From: Torreya grandis
Lineage: Eukaryota > Streptophyta > Pinopsida > Cupressales > Taxaceae
Assembly (NCBI GenBank): GCA_037957365.1
Contig: JARHVA010001175.1
Span: forward strand, 614,501 to 678,500
Length of the DNA: 64,000 nt
Reading direction: 5' to 3'
Shown: positions 1 through 12,000 of the stretch, in pieces
Layout of the letters: the number at the start of each line of letters is the position of its first letter
How positions within the stretch are numbered: position 1 is the first letter of the stretch
The notes under the pieces: model-generated
Databases searched by the model: none
What the model was told of the DNA's origin: nothing
What the model saw: only the letters and a program-made list of their open reading frames with translations
Translations under genes and position numbers: made by a program

Positions 1-432
1 TTTACCTATTCCCTAATGATTTATATATTGTGTAATGGCCTGGGCACTTATTATAGTATCCCAAGTACCCTGAATATGAGGAAATAGTGTTTTTAATCCC
101 AATTAGATAACCAGACCTCCATATTTTTGAGTATCTTAAGTAGGGTAAGGACACATATAAGGTATTGTTTGGAAGAGGATTACCCCCATACATTTTAGAG
201 ATTATTTCTATAGGAAACATATCGATACACCCTAAAGTGTTGAGACTTCATTAGGAAATAACCTTCCTTGTAGAATATTCTAGGGGTAATTACTGTATTT
301 AAGTGTTGCATGTATGTAAATTTAGTTATGGGGTTATGGTTTATAAAAACCAAATTAGGTGTAGAGGACCCTATTCATAATTCCATTTTGTACTCTAAAT
401 GTAGTGACACTCAATTATTTTGGGTCATTTCA
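1..432 (+). repeat. Element A, 5' LTR (3' end only)
   Basis: This stretch aligns along its whole length with 9335-9781, for example the shared words atatcgatacacc, ctaggggtaatta and ggttgcatgtatgtaaa. The two copies lie on either side of a gypsy coding region, so they are the ends of the two LTRs of one element. The copy ends in TCATTTCA, the CA expected of an LTR end, directly before a primer-binding site. The rest of this LTR lies to the left of the window. The short minus-strand open frame at 2-220 has no support as a gene. Confidence 0.85.
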
Positions 433-434
433 GG

Positions 435-446
435 TGGTATCAGAAT
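435..446 (+). other. Primer-binding site of element A (initiator Met tRNA type)
   Basis: TGGTATCAGAAT lies two bases after the LTR end. Plant LTR retrotransposons primed by initiator methionine tRNA carry TGGTATCAGAGC here, so 10 of 12 bases fit. It fixes the strand of the element (+) and the 3' border of its 5' LTR. Confidence 0.8.
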
Positions 447-553
447 CTATGCTTGAATTAACAAGTCTATTATAACTATTAAAAACTTGTAATAATTTAA
501 TATTATTGAAATAACATGCATAAAATATGTTCTATATTATGAATAAAATGTTT

Positions 554-1880
554 ATGACTAGATATAATGGTAATTAGGGTGATGATGGCCAAGTTGAGGG
601 TAGGCCACTCCTAAGGGGAAGAGGTAGGGGTAGAGGTAGAGGCCATAGAGCCCAAAATCCTAATCAAAATAGAGATGAACCTCTTCTAAACAATGTTTAA
701 AACCCCCAAGAGGCACCAAATCCAAATGTAATTGGTAAAAAATATTTAGATAAGTATGTATAAGTTTTGAATGGGATCCTAATAGTGTTGAATATCATCC
801 AAAGAAAGTTAGACAATGAAAAAAGCATGTTGAAAAAAATTAAGGGAAACCCTCCTAAGGAACACCCCCATCTTTAAATTGAATCTTTTGAGGATAAATT
901 ACTCCAATAATTACCCTTAAGAATGGTAGACCTTGTCAAAAAATAACTCAAGAAGATTCCACTACCTATATTCATGGTTGAGGAATTTGAAGATGAAGCT
1001 GATGTGTGGCTTGTAAAGCTATAGAAATAATTTAATTTGAATAATATGTCCTCAAATGTAAAGGCAAAAATGGTATTTTATTATCTTAATGGGCTTACAT
1101 ACATATGGTGGAGCCACTTATGTGATCTATAAGGGTATCAACCTATGACCATTACTTGGTCCACTTTCAAAATACAATTTTGAAAGAGATATCTAAATGA
1201 AAATTACAAAGAGAAAAAAAATAATGGATCTCAAACTATTAAAATAGGAAAATACATATGTTACAGAGTAAAAAAATAAGTTCTTAAACAAAATGTGTCA
1301 TGTTAAGTACATGCATGGTGAATAGACAAAAGTGAAAATATTTAAACTGGGGTTGATGGAAGTAGTGATGCATGACATCAATATGACAAACCACAAGACA
1401 TTGAAAATTGTCATAGAATATACTCATGGGGTAAAATAAAATTAAAAGTCTCAGTGGAAATCGAGATAATATTTCAAATTGAGTAGGAAACAAACTATAA
1501 ATAAAGATCTATCTCCTACAACAAAAAAATAAAGAGATCATATCAAAATTACAAATTTTATAGGAACAATAAAGGTTACAACTATTTTTAGGGGTAGAAT
1601 AAGAATTCTAAGCCTCTAAACACTGAAAAAATAGGGCTTTCAAGAAAGACCAATACCAAAATAGCTAGTGTGGGCTAGTTATAAGAGCTAACTTTATTCC
1701 TATGACCCCAAAAAGGATAATAATGTGTTGGGAGTGTAGTGATAATCAATATCATAAAGATTTCCCAAAATTGAAATATAGACATCCAATAAAACATCAG
1801 ATGTACACAATAATGGAAAATTGCAAGATTGATTTCCAAGCTACCTTGATAAAGATAAGAGGTACTATATTTGGCCATTT
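554..1880 (+). pseudogene. Decayed gag of element A (Ty3/gypsy)
   Basis: The first in-frame ATG of the region is at 554. It is followed by an Arg/Gly-rich run (GRGRGRGRG-like, 610-650) of the kind found near the start of plant gypsy Gag. The capsid core of the Retrotrans_gag family is visible at about 970-1250: a block reading ADVWL, then KAKMVFYYLNG, WWSHL and ITWSTFK, ending in RYLNENY. A zinc-knuckle remnant starts at 1724 (CWEC...YHKDFP); its first two Cys remain, while the expected His and last Cys are replaced. Several stops (TAA, TAG) interrupt the frame, often where CAA, CAG or TGG would fit. Gag would package the element RNA; this copy cannot be translated whole. Confidence 0.8.
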
Positions 1881-1884
1881 GTGA

Positions 1885-2230
1885 CAATTTTAAATTGATT
1901 TTGGTGTAATAGACTACTTTATTGCACCTACTATAGAAAATTATTGTAAGCATAAACATATTCATTTAAGATAAGGTTGGGAAGTTGAGTTTGATAATAG
2001 AAAAAGGGTGCCTATCTATCTAGGAGTGCTTGGAGAAAACTAAACTTGATCTTGGTATTTTTAGAACCAAGGTAAACTTTTTTTTTACCCCCTTATGGTG
2101 TTATGTTGGGCATGGATTGGTTATGACAATACCATGCAACCCTTAATTATTCTAGGAAAAGAATGTAATGTATTGATGAACATGAGAAGCTCATGAAAAT
2201 TCAAGGCATTTAAGTGTCCAAATCAAGATA
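1885..2230 (+). pseudogene. Decayed aspartic protease of element A
   Basis: Directly after the zinc knuckle the translation gives IDFGVIDYFIAP at about 1893-1930, the place where gypsy proteases have the catalytic D-S-G-A motif; here the Ser is replaced. About 170 bases further on, a block with WAWIGYD and then QPLIIL corresponds to the conserved family segment around GMDWL. The order gag, protease, reverse transcriptase matches Ty3/gypsy. Frameshifts and stops break it, and the borders are approximate. Confidence 0.6.
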
Positions 2231-2376
2231 TTTACTTTAAGATTTGTATTCGAAGAGAGCTATAAGAAAATGATGAAAATTATTTTTAGTATAGTTGTAA
2301 GAAATAACAGCATAAAAGGAGAAAATCTACAAAGGTTTTCTTATCATAAGAGAATTTATGGATGTATTGCATAAAA

Positions 2377-3050
2377 ATAAACCTAGTTTACCCCCTAAAC
2401 ATGAGTTTGACTTCTCTATTAACCTTATTTCAGGGGATGGATCTACATCAAAACCTCATTATAAGATGAAAATTGTATATTTATAAGATTTGAAGGTTCA
2501 ACTACAAGAAATTTTGGACAATTGAAGTCTCAAACCTAGTGTGCCACCCTAGGGTGATCTGATAATATTTTTAAGCAAGAAAAATAACGTCGTAAGGCCA
2601 TGCATTGATTATTAAATGCTCAATAAGGTGAAAATAAAAAATTGGTATCTACTACCCTAGAGTGACAATTTATTCAATCAAATGAAATGTGAAATAATGT
2701 TTTCAAAACTTGATCTAAGATCTAGATATCACTAGCTAAGAATCAAAGAGGAAGACATCCACAAAATAGCCTTTCAAACTAGATATGGCCATTATGATTT
2801 TATTATTTTACTTTTTGGCATAACAAACACACTAGCTACATTTATGAATTTAATGAATATTATTTTTAGGGATTTCTTGGAGAAATTTTTTTAAGTATTT
2901 ATTGATAACATCCTTGTTTATTCCAACAATTTGACTGATCATGATCAATACCTAAGATTGTTATGAAAATACCAAGACACCATAAACTATGTGGAAATCT
3001 ATTTAAATGTGACTTATATCAAACTAAAATTCACTATTTAGGACACATAA
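2377..3050 (+). pseudogene. Decayed reverse transcriptase of element A
   Basis: Motifs of a Ty3/gypsy reverse transcriptase follow in order: LPPKHEFDFSINL (from about 2385), the PCIDY block (near 2600), FSKLDLRSRYH (about 2700), IKEEDIHKIAFQTRYGHYDF (about 2743-2802), FGITNTLATFM and the catalytic box FIDNILVYSNN (about 2897-2930). In active enzymes the last box has two Asp (F/Y-x-D-D); here the second is Asn. Stops occur at CAG- and TGG-type positions. The domain is complete in outline but dead. Confidence 0.88.
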
Positions 3051-3214
3051 TTCTAAGGAAGGTATTTTATTAGATCCATCTAAAATGCAAGCCACCCAAA
3101 AGTGGCTTGTTCCTTCCAACATGCATGAAGTATACAATTTTATAGGCTTGGTAGGGTATTATTGATGGTTTATCAAAAAATTCTCCCATATAACCAACCC
3201 CTTTGCATCCTTGT

Positions 3215-3700
3215 AGCATAAAGGTAATAAATTTGTGTGGACACCTCAATGTCAATAATCCTTTAATAAACTTAAGGAGTTGTTAACTACACCACCTATT
3301 TTGATCATACATGACCCTAATGTAAACTTTTAAGTATGGGCAGGCACCTCTAAATAGTGCTTTGATGTCATACTAACCCAATATGGTAAGGTAGTGCATA
3401 TGAGTATCACAATATGAATGAAACTAAAAATAACTACCTTACACATGATTTAGAACTTGCTACCATAGTGCATATATTATAACAATTGAAACATTTCTTG
3501 TTAAGAAAACCCTTTAAGGTGAAGTTTTATCACCATAGTTTATAACACCTATTCTCTCAAGATTATTTGAATACCTACCAATGTAGGTGGCCAAAATTTA
3601 TTAGTAACTTTGACAAGGACATATTTTATGTAAAGGGTAAGGAAAATTAAATGGCTAATACACTCAACAAATGTGTTTACCTTGATACCCTATCATTACT
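3215..3700 (+). pseudogene. Decayed RNase H and connection domain of element A
   Basis: After the reverse transcriptase come FVWTPQCQ and KLKELLTTPPIL, the usual entry to the gypsy RNase H domain. In another frame NNYLTHDLELATIVH (about 3428-3475) is the block around the catalytic Glu, and KVKFYHHSL and WPKFISNFDKDIFYVKGKEN follow up to the N-terminus of integrase. Frame changes and stops break it. Order and spacing agree with a standard gypsy pol. Confidence 0.8.
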
Positions 3701-3889
3701 ACAAGGAAATTTTAGAAACACTATATTAAAATAACATTGTGAAGATGAATACTCTAGAAATATTAATAGATAACTACTTGTTGAGTTTATGGTTAAAATA
3801 TTTACTAATTTTTATACTAAATTTAATGGCCTTATAAGGTATAAGGGTTTTTTTTACCTAAAATAGGTAGTCTATGTGATTTTGTGACG

Positions 3890-4970
3890 AATGAAGTACA
3901 TACAACACCCCATTTTTCTCATCTTAATGTTATAAAGATGACTCATGAGCCAAAGAGACATTATATATGGTCTAGCATAAAGCTGGACATTACCAATTTT
4001 ATGGGAAAATATCTAGAGTGTTAGTGTATGAAGGCTAAATAATACTACTTGGGAGGCTTGTTGTACCTACATGACATACCTAAGGATAAATGGTTAGTAG
4101 TTACATTATATTTTATTGTTGGGCTACCAAAATCCCATAATAGGCATGACACCATTTTAGTGGTAATTGATAAAGCAATTAAATCTGGCCACTTCATAGA
4201 TGGAAACTTAATGGATGACACTTCAGTGTTTGTTGAACAATTAATTAATAAGTTGTATGACTTCATGGTATACTAGAAGTAATTATTTCAGATTGGGATA
4301 AATTATTCATGTTAAGATTCTGGCAAAAAATTTCTATGGCATTTGGTACTTGATTAAATTTTAACTCTTCATATAACCCATAAATAGATGGTTAGACTGA
4401 GTGGTTGAATAAAGTAGTTGAGGACATGTTGTGTATGTATGTTATGGAATAGTAATATAAGTTGGAGGACTACCTCTATTTGGTTGAGTTTTCTTAAAAC
4501 AACTCATACCATTTATTAATTAAAATGGCCCCTTTAGAATCCTTATATGGGTAAAAATGTTGAACCCCACTTGGCTACAATGGTTTGGATAATAGGGTTA
4601 TTCTTGGCATTAAATTACGCAAGAATATGATAAGCAGATGACATTAATATGCCAAAATTTGAAAGTCATTTTTGATCATCAAAAGAGCTATGTAGATCAA
4701 AAGAGAACACTACATGAATTTGCTATTAGTGATAAGGTTTTTTTGCATGTAAGAATAAAAAAACATTTGATTAAGTTTGGGAAAACCTATAAGTTGGTTC
4801 CATGTTTTATTAAACCATTTGAAATTGTGGATAAGATTATTCATGTTTCCTACCAATTGGTTTTACCACCTTATCTATCAAATATCCATGATGTATTTCA
4901 CATTTCATTGTTAATAAAATGTGTACCTTATCCATCTGAGAAACATGCATTATATTGGAAAAATATGTAG
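3890..4970 (+). pseudogene. Decayed integrase of element A with conserved C-terminal block
   Basis: At 4049-4276 a 75-residue open frame carries the integrase core start: IPKDKWLVVTLYFIVGLPKS, then HDTILVVIDKAIKSGHFI. The first catalytic Asp of the D,D-35-E triad is a Tyr here (TLYF). The second lies in IISDWDKLF (about 4282), and the Glu in TEWLNKVVED (about 4395) is kept, flanked by stops. The longest open frame, 4638-4970 (110 codons), ends with ISDKVFLHVRIKKHLIKFGK and VFHISLLIKCVP, the typical end of plant gypsy integrases. No chromodomain is recognisable after it. Confidence 0.88.
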
Positions 4971-5171
4971 GTTACAAAAGAGTAAAATATGTAATTTAAT
5001 CTATTGAAAATCTTGGGTTAGCATAACATTAGACTGAGAAACAAATATATTCAATAATTCCTAGTATAATAGGACCTATTGATTGAATGAAATGCCACAT
5101 GAGAAACACGTAGTTATTTAAATAACACCATCCATGGTTGTTTTGATTGATCATTGGGATGGATCCTAATT

Positions 5172-5184
5172 AAGGGGAGGAGGA
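5172..5184 (+). other. Polypurine tract of element A
   Basis: AAGGGGAGGAGGA stands directly before TGTCAAAACC, the start of the 3' LTR. A purine run at this point primes plus-strand synthesis in LTR retrotransposons. It follows the end of integrase by about 200 bases, as expected, and sets the left border of the 3' LTR. Confidence 0.8.
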
Positions 5185-5354
5185 TGTCAAAACCTTTTAT
5201 TTTTACCATTTTGATAGACATTATTAGATGTTATTAGTAGAATCTGAATACTAGTTATTTGAATTTAAACTACATCTAATACATAAGTATGGTTATTGAT
5301 TTGATGTAATTTTGATCCTTTTGATTTTGTTTATTGATGATGTAATCATTATTG

Positions 5355-5406
<52 letters not shown>

Positions 5407-5414
5407 TATATATG

Positions 5415-5446
<32 letters not shown>

Positions 5447-5478
5447 TGTATGTATATATATGTATATATGTATGTATC

Positions 5479-5541
<63 letters not shown>

Positions 5542-5562
5542 CTGTATATATATATATATATA

Positions 5563-5608
<46 letters not shown>

Positions 5609-8600
5609 AAAATATTGTTGATGTGACATTTATGCTTGCAGGGTTTGCAAGCACATGAGCTAGATTAGTAGGGGACTTTGGTAGTCGAGGTAATGAAAGG
5701 TGGGGGTAGTGACTAACTGGGTAATACCATTGTTAGGATATGAGATGAAATGGTAATGATCTATTCAATCACCATGAGTAGTTTTAGATTTTTTTAATGT
5801 ATTTATTTTCCATCTTAGATTAATTGATTAAACTTGTTTAGATATTATTGTTTTTATTTCTTTTGATTACAATAATTTTCATGTATAAATTTCATTAACT
5901 TGTTGGTGTCATGTCTTGTGTTGGTTGGTGTAGTGCTTGTGCTTGCCTTATTCATTTCATTTTTCAAATTTGATTGTTCTAGACACTAAGGGGCTTAGTT
6001 GTTCTAATGTCATGTTCAGGATTGTTAGCATGTTTATTTACCCCGTATGTCACATTGTGGTTAATTACATGATCCTTAATCTTAAATGACTTGACTTTTC
6101 ACTGAGGGGACTTAGGTTAATGTTTTGCATCATGATATGACTTGTAACTTCTATGTGATCCTGGATTTAGACCCTACAAGGGAAGGATTGACCTCCCATG
6201 CTTTATGTTGTTTAAAAATAAGTTTTAGGCCATGATGGCCAAGGGGGTCATTGACTTATTGACTCACACTATATTCTCATACCAAAATTGATCCTTGGAT
6301 TATTGGGGATCATGATAGCACTAGTGTTTAATCTTCATCAAAAAATGATTAATCAAGTAGCTTACATGGGAAAACATGTAGTTTTGTGTTTTTCATGTGG
6401 ATAAAACCCTAGGAGGAAATGGAAGTCATGGTGAGTTATGGAGGCATGAAAATCACCCTACATGCATTAATGGTAGGGAGAAATTTGAGCATGAGGAGAG
6501 AGGTAAATAAGAATTTGAGTCATGGGCAGAAGAAGGTGGTTTTATAAGGGTCTCAAACTTATAAAGAGAAAACTAGGTTACTTCATCTTATTTTTCAAAG
6601 GGAAGGATTTGTTTCAAGTAAGTAAAGTATTAAAATTGATGGATGGTATTTTGATTTCTATGGTTACTAAAAATCAATTTTACCCTACATATTATTTTAT
6701 ATGAAAATATTTATAGGTTCAAGACAAAGTCATGGGACTTCCTGATGAACATGTAAGGCCTTCAAATTTTGATTATAATCTTCCATACTTTATATTTCTA
6801 ATGAGAATCAATTTGATGTTGTTGGGTTTCACACTTGGACATTTTGGGTGTGTAACATATACTTATGCCTAGGGTTTTGAACTCAGCTTTATTTGTAGAA
6901 TTTTTAAATTTAGTTAGTTGATACCCTAGCTAGGTCTTTCATCCTTCTAGTTTTTCTCATGTCAAATTAAAAGTTGGGTTTTATTTGTTACTTGTATAAT
7001 ATGACCTAGGTAGTGAGGGATTAAATCTTGTGAGTCTTTATTTTTCTATGCAAATTCATCACTCTGGCCAAATTTATTATGATTAACTTTATATATTTTT
7101 ATGAAGCTAAGATTAATAGGGTATAAGGGGTCAATTTAGTGGTTTTCTCTCTTTCCATTATTATTCTTTGAGAAAAAACATGGTTGTGCTTGGTCATTGT
7201 CATAATATTAAATAATTGTTTGACCTCCTTCAGTATTTTTACCATTATTTTTTTGTGTCCAATAGATTGGCTCAAGTTTACATGATTTAGTGTAATCTCT
7301 GCATTTGGATATGGTGTATATTTTTATTATTTTGGTATTATGTGTAACTATTATAGTTATTATTGTGATGTCTCGAATCTCATTTTTCTCACATCCTCAT
7401 CATACAATCTTAAATCCCTGACACCACCCATCTAATGGTTGGGTTGGTGACAGCCATTAATTAGGGGACTCATAGGATAGGATAGGTCGGGATGGTTTGT
7501 TTTGAATTTTTATTATATTCTAGTGGGTACTCATTCTATGTTGAGATACATTTTTACATGGTTCTTATTTTTTCTTAGTTTATTAAAATGATGCTCTACC
7601 TATAGCACATTTCATTGAATCATTCTCTCTATTGTTTATTTACTATAACATTTCTTATAATGCAAAAATGATTCATACTTGACATAACAAGATGGTGTCA
7701 CAATGACATTGTATTCATGGTAGTTGCAGGTTATTGGTTACTATACCTTAGTTATTTTCTTCTCATTATCATATTGTAAATCATTAATACTTGTAGTAAG
7801 TGATGTAATAATGTATATGATAACTAAGGATGTTATTATATTAGATGATGAAATTAAATGATATGCTCTCAATTGGTTTGTATTCTTCACTTGGTTGTTT
7901 ATTTTTAGTTATGTTGCTTTAATAGTTATTGGTTAAGTTTAAATTTTATAATTTGTTTGAGAAAATATGGATAATTCTATCGATTACATGGCATAATTAC
8001 AATTTTAAATCAATCATATTTTGTTTAGTTGTATCTTGAAAATATTTCCATAGTAGTGGCTTATGATTATGGGTAGGTAAAGCTTTGTTAAATTAGGTTC
8101 TATTATATATAAACTTAATGTGCCTTGTGTTGGGTATATGATTAAACCTATAGAATAATTTTTAAGATACTTCATTACATTGGGAACACCACATTATTTT
8201 GAAATATGCCTAGTATGCTATAACAAGGTATAAAGGAAATTGAGATGAATTGTTATCTTAGAATATGAGGTAATGCAATTCTATAGTATGCTGGAAATTA
8301 ATTTATAAGTTTTTATATCTCATTGATTTCATTATAAAGACTTCAAAACTAACACCAATGGCTATTTACATAAGTTCTATTTGGTAATTAACCTATTGTT
8401 GTGCATAGTGGGTAGTCAAGCTTATAATTTGGAGTGTGGATTGACCCTAGCATGGATAAGAGTGATGTTGTTTAGAAAAGAGATTGTTGTTTTCTTTTTT
8501 GTTCTAAATTTTTACTATGTAGTTGGTTGTAGTAATGGTGTGATAGTGTTAACTAGGTTACTAATAGATGTTATTAAGTGACATTATTGTGTAAATTTAT

Positions 8601-9781
8601 CTTAAAGCTATTGAAAATAGTTTTAGTCATGGTTTATATATCTTAAATGATTTTTTATTTTCATAATAGTGACACTTGGAAGTTAATTCATTCCTCCACA
8701 AGTGTAAAGGAGTATGAGACTTGATCTCCTATAATCATTTAAATTCAAGTGTCATAACACTTATGGAGTTTAATGGAAATTGTCACATAATTGAAAGACC
8801 CATATAAGTTGTCTTGAAGGCTTATTATTATAGTTATGCATGTTTGATGTAAGATGGAATGTGAAAGTTAATATTACAATTATGTAATGTTGTAATTCAT
8901 GTAAAATTTATAGCCTATGAATTCTTTAATTGGAAAAATTCCTCTAGACATATAATGGAATTAATAAGGAAAGCTAATATGGAAATGTAGCTTATCTCAA
9001 ATTGTGTCAAGTGTAAAGTGGAAGATTATGGTCAATGATCCATAAAGTTTATAAGATAATGATACAATGATCTAAATGGGATAACACCATTATGAATTCC
9101 TTGATTATGAAAAAGTATAACAAATCATTGCCTATTTAAAGCCTATTATGTTCTTATGGACTTTATATGTGTACATTTTTCTTTTTTGACACTCAGTATG
9201 GTAAAAATCATTGATTAAATAGTAATATGATGATTCTTATGCATTATGAATCATGACTTGTATGAATGAAATGATGTGTTTTTCTAATTATGAGTATAAT
9301 GATACTAGTTTATGAATAATTAGAAACTTTTATTTTCCATTGACCTATTCTCTAATGATGTAAATATTATGTAATGGTATGGGAACTTATTATAGTGTCA
9401 TAAGTAGCCCAAGTGTGAGGAAATATTATTTTTATACCCTAGCTGATAACAAAATTTCTATAGATGTGAGTCTCCTAGGTAGGGTATGGATACATAGGAG
9501 GCCCCATTTGGAAGGTGAGTTCTCCCATATAGTTTAGAGCTTATTTTAATGGGCCACATATCGATACACCCCAAATTATATGCAAATTTCACTAGCTAAT
9601 AGCCTTCCCCATAGAATCCTCTAGGGGTAATTACCATAATTAAGGGTTGCATGTATGTAAACTTGGTTATGGGTTTGTGGGTATTTTAAAAAAATCAAAT
9701 TTGGTATAGAGGGACTTATTCCTAAATTTTCTTTGTACTATGAATGTAGTGACTCTCAATTTTTTTAGGGGGGTCATTTTA
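5185..9781 (+). repeat. Element A, 3' LTR, about 4.6 kb
   Basis: The left border is TGTCAAAACC after the polypurine tract. The right border is TCATTTTA at 9781, matching TCATTTCA at the end of the 5' LTR, so the terminal CA has become TA. Only the last 450 bases can be checked against the 5' copy. The 4.6 kb between the borders may therefore include later insertions; none is evident apart from the AT microsatellite. The small open frames at 6522-6704 and 8381-8581 show no known family and I do not call them genes. About 4 kb of this repeat holds nothing else recognisable. Confidence 0.72.
5358..5606. repeat. AT dinucleotide microsatellite
   Basis: About 250 bases of alternating A and T are broken at intervals by TATATCTG, GTATGTAT and ACACACATAT. 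The open frames on both strands here (up to 117 codons of alternating Tyr and Ile) are artefacts of the repeat. It lies near the start of the 3' LTR of element A. Confidence 0.97.
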
Positions 9782-11750
9782 GATTCACTAGCTCAATCAA
9801 TGAACCATCTTCATGGGCACATCTAAATAGGCATACAAACACTAGAATGGCCACTCTCCACTCTTTATCAAGCCATTGGGTCAAAATTTGAAGTCATTTA
9901 GAGGCATCCTTGAAAATAATCTTCTTATTCATCTATGGTAAAATGGATCAGAATTATAACATGTGCTATAAGAAAACCATGAGGGGTAAAGATGAACCAT
10001 CATCATGTATAGTTTCATGGGAGATCTTTTAGGCACCCCCAGAGGATTTCATTCCACTTAGAAAGATAATTACATGGAAATAACTTTTATCTCAAGTCCA
10101 AATGTCTCTTAAAAAAACAAAATTTGGTCAGTGGGTAACATATCTTTTGAATTGCTAGCCCAATTGATATACCTTCTCACTGACTTGTCTAGATGGGCAT
10201 ATAAGAACTAGAATATCCACCCTCTATTGTCTATTGGAAATAAAGTTTTAAATTTTAATTATTTTGGATGTATCCCTAAATATAAACTTACCATTCTTGA
10301 TTGGGAAAATGGAGTGACATCCCACATGTTATGGGATAATTGTGAGGGGTAGAGATGAATTGTCAGCTACTATAATTTCTTAAGTGAGTTCTCTAATCAC
10401 CCATAGAATATTATATGCCAATAAATGTGATCAATACACAAAAAAAAGTTTTATTTCATAGATAAATTTCTCTTAAGAAACCAAAATTTAGTTAGTGGGT
10501 AGCGTATCTTTTGACTCACTAACCTAATCAATGAAGCATCTATGTGGATACATCCATATGGGTGTATAAAATTTGGAATGACCAACATCCACTCTATGTT
10601 GGTCCCCAAGGTTTAAATTTTTATTTATTTAGAGGCATCCCTAAAGATAATCTTCTCATTCCTAAGTGGTAAAATGGAGTGAAATTCCAACACACATTAC
10701 AGTATAACTATGATGGGTAGAGATGAATTGTTAGTGCCTACAATTTCATAGGTGAGTCCTATAATCAACCTGCATGGTGGATTACATGCCACTTAGGAAG
10801 AGAAATACATGGAAAGAATTTGTATCTCTCATATAAATGTCTCGTAAGAGATCAACATTTGGTCAGTGGGTAGCGTATCTTTAGACTCACTAGCCCAATC
10901 GATGAACCATCTATATGAACACATTTAAATGGGCATATAAAAACTATAATGACCACCCTCTAGTCTATGTCAAGCCTTGATTTCTAAGGTTATATTTATT
11001 TTGAGGCATCCTTGAAGAGAAAATTCTCATTCATGAGTGGGAAAATAAACTGAACTTTTGGCCTACATTGCAAGAGAACTATGAGGGATAGAGATAAACT
11101 ATCAATGCCTACAATTTTATGAGTAGTCCTATAAACAACCCTTGGAGGATTTAGTGTCACTTGAAAAGAGTGAGACATGAAAATTATTTTTATCTCATGG
11201 ATAAATATCTCTTAAGAGAGAAAAATTTGGTCAATTCATAATGTATCTTTTGACTCATTACTCCAATCAATGAACCATCTTCACCAACATGTCTGAATGG
11301 GCATATAAACATTAGAATGACCACCCTATACTATTCAGTAGGAAATAAGGTCAAAAATTTAGTCATTTAGAGGCATAATTAAAGAGAATATTCTTTTTCT
11401 TAAGTGGGAAAATAGAGTAAACTTCTAGTTCATATTATAAGAGAACCATGAGAGGTAGGGATGAATCATTAATGCCTACAGTTACATGATCAAGTCCTCT
11501 AAGCACCCATTAGAGGATTACATTCCACTCAATAAGAGTTATAAATGGAAATTATTTTTATATTACATTTAAATATATCTTAAGAGACTACAATTTATTT
11601 AGTGGAAGGCATATCTTTTTACTCACTAGCCCAATCAATGAACCATCTTCATAGATATGTCTATATGCATAGATATAAAATGTCAACAACTATAGTTGTA
11701 TGGGTAAGTTATCTAATCCCCCCATATGATTATATAACACTAAGGATGAG
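9782..11750 (+). repeat. Tandem array with a period of about 367 bp, about 5.4 units
   Basis: Units can be anchored on variants of GACTCACTAGCCCAATC at 9782, 10149, 10513, 10884, 11252 and 11620, giving spacings of 367, 364, 371, 368 and 368. Each unit also carries AATGAACCATCTTCAT, ATGGGCATATAAA, GAGGCATCC, a TGGGAAAATGGAGTGA variant and CTTAAGAGA in the same order. The sixth unit has an internal deletion and ends near 11750. Units differ by many substitutions, so the array is old. The small open frames at 10996-11178 (-) and 11602-11811 (+) fall inside it and are not supported as genes. The array begins flush with the end of element A. Confidence 0.9.
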
Positions 11751-12000
11751 GAAGAAAAGTATCTACTTAATATTTATTATTTTTAGGCTTCTCTATATTT
11801 CAAGAAGATAATCTTATCTACTCATGGAACCAATCATGTGAAGGTGGAAGCTCATCTAGTACCACTAATGTATATTAAAATTATTGGTAAAAAAATAAAA
11901 ATAGAAATAAATACAATGATAAAATAATTCAAAATTTAAATAGAATAAATTGATTAATTTAGCTTTAGTAATTGTAAATGCCAAATGCATTGAATACTAA
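11751..12000. other. Spacer between the tandem array and the transposase-like relict
   Basis: A+T-rich sequence with short A and T runs. I see no coding motif, repeat unit or element border in it. Confidence 0.5.

Noticed and set aside
5276..5629. Open frames of 89 to 117 codons made of Tyr and Ile on both strands
   Set aside because: They are translations of the AT microsatellite.
9782..11750. The 367-bp array as a CRISPR array or gene cluster
   Set aside because: Units are contiguous without short direct repeats and unique spacers, and no conserved open frame runs through them.
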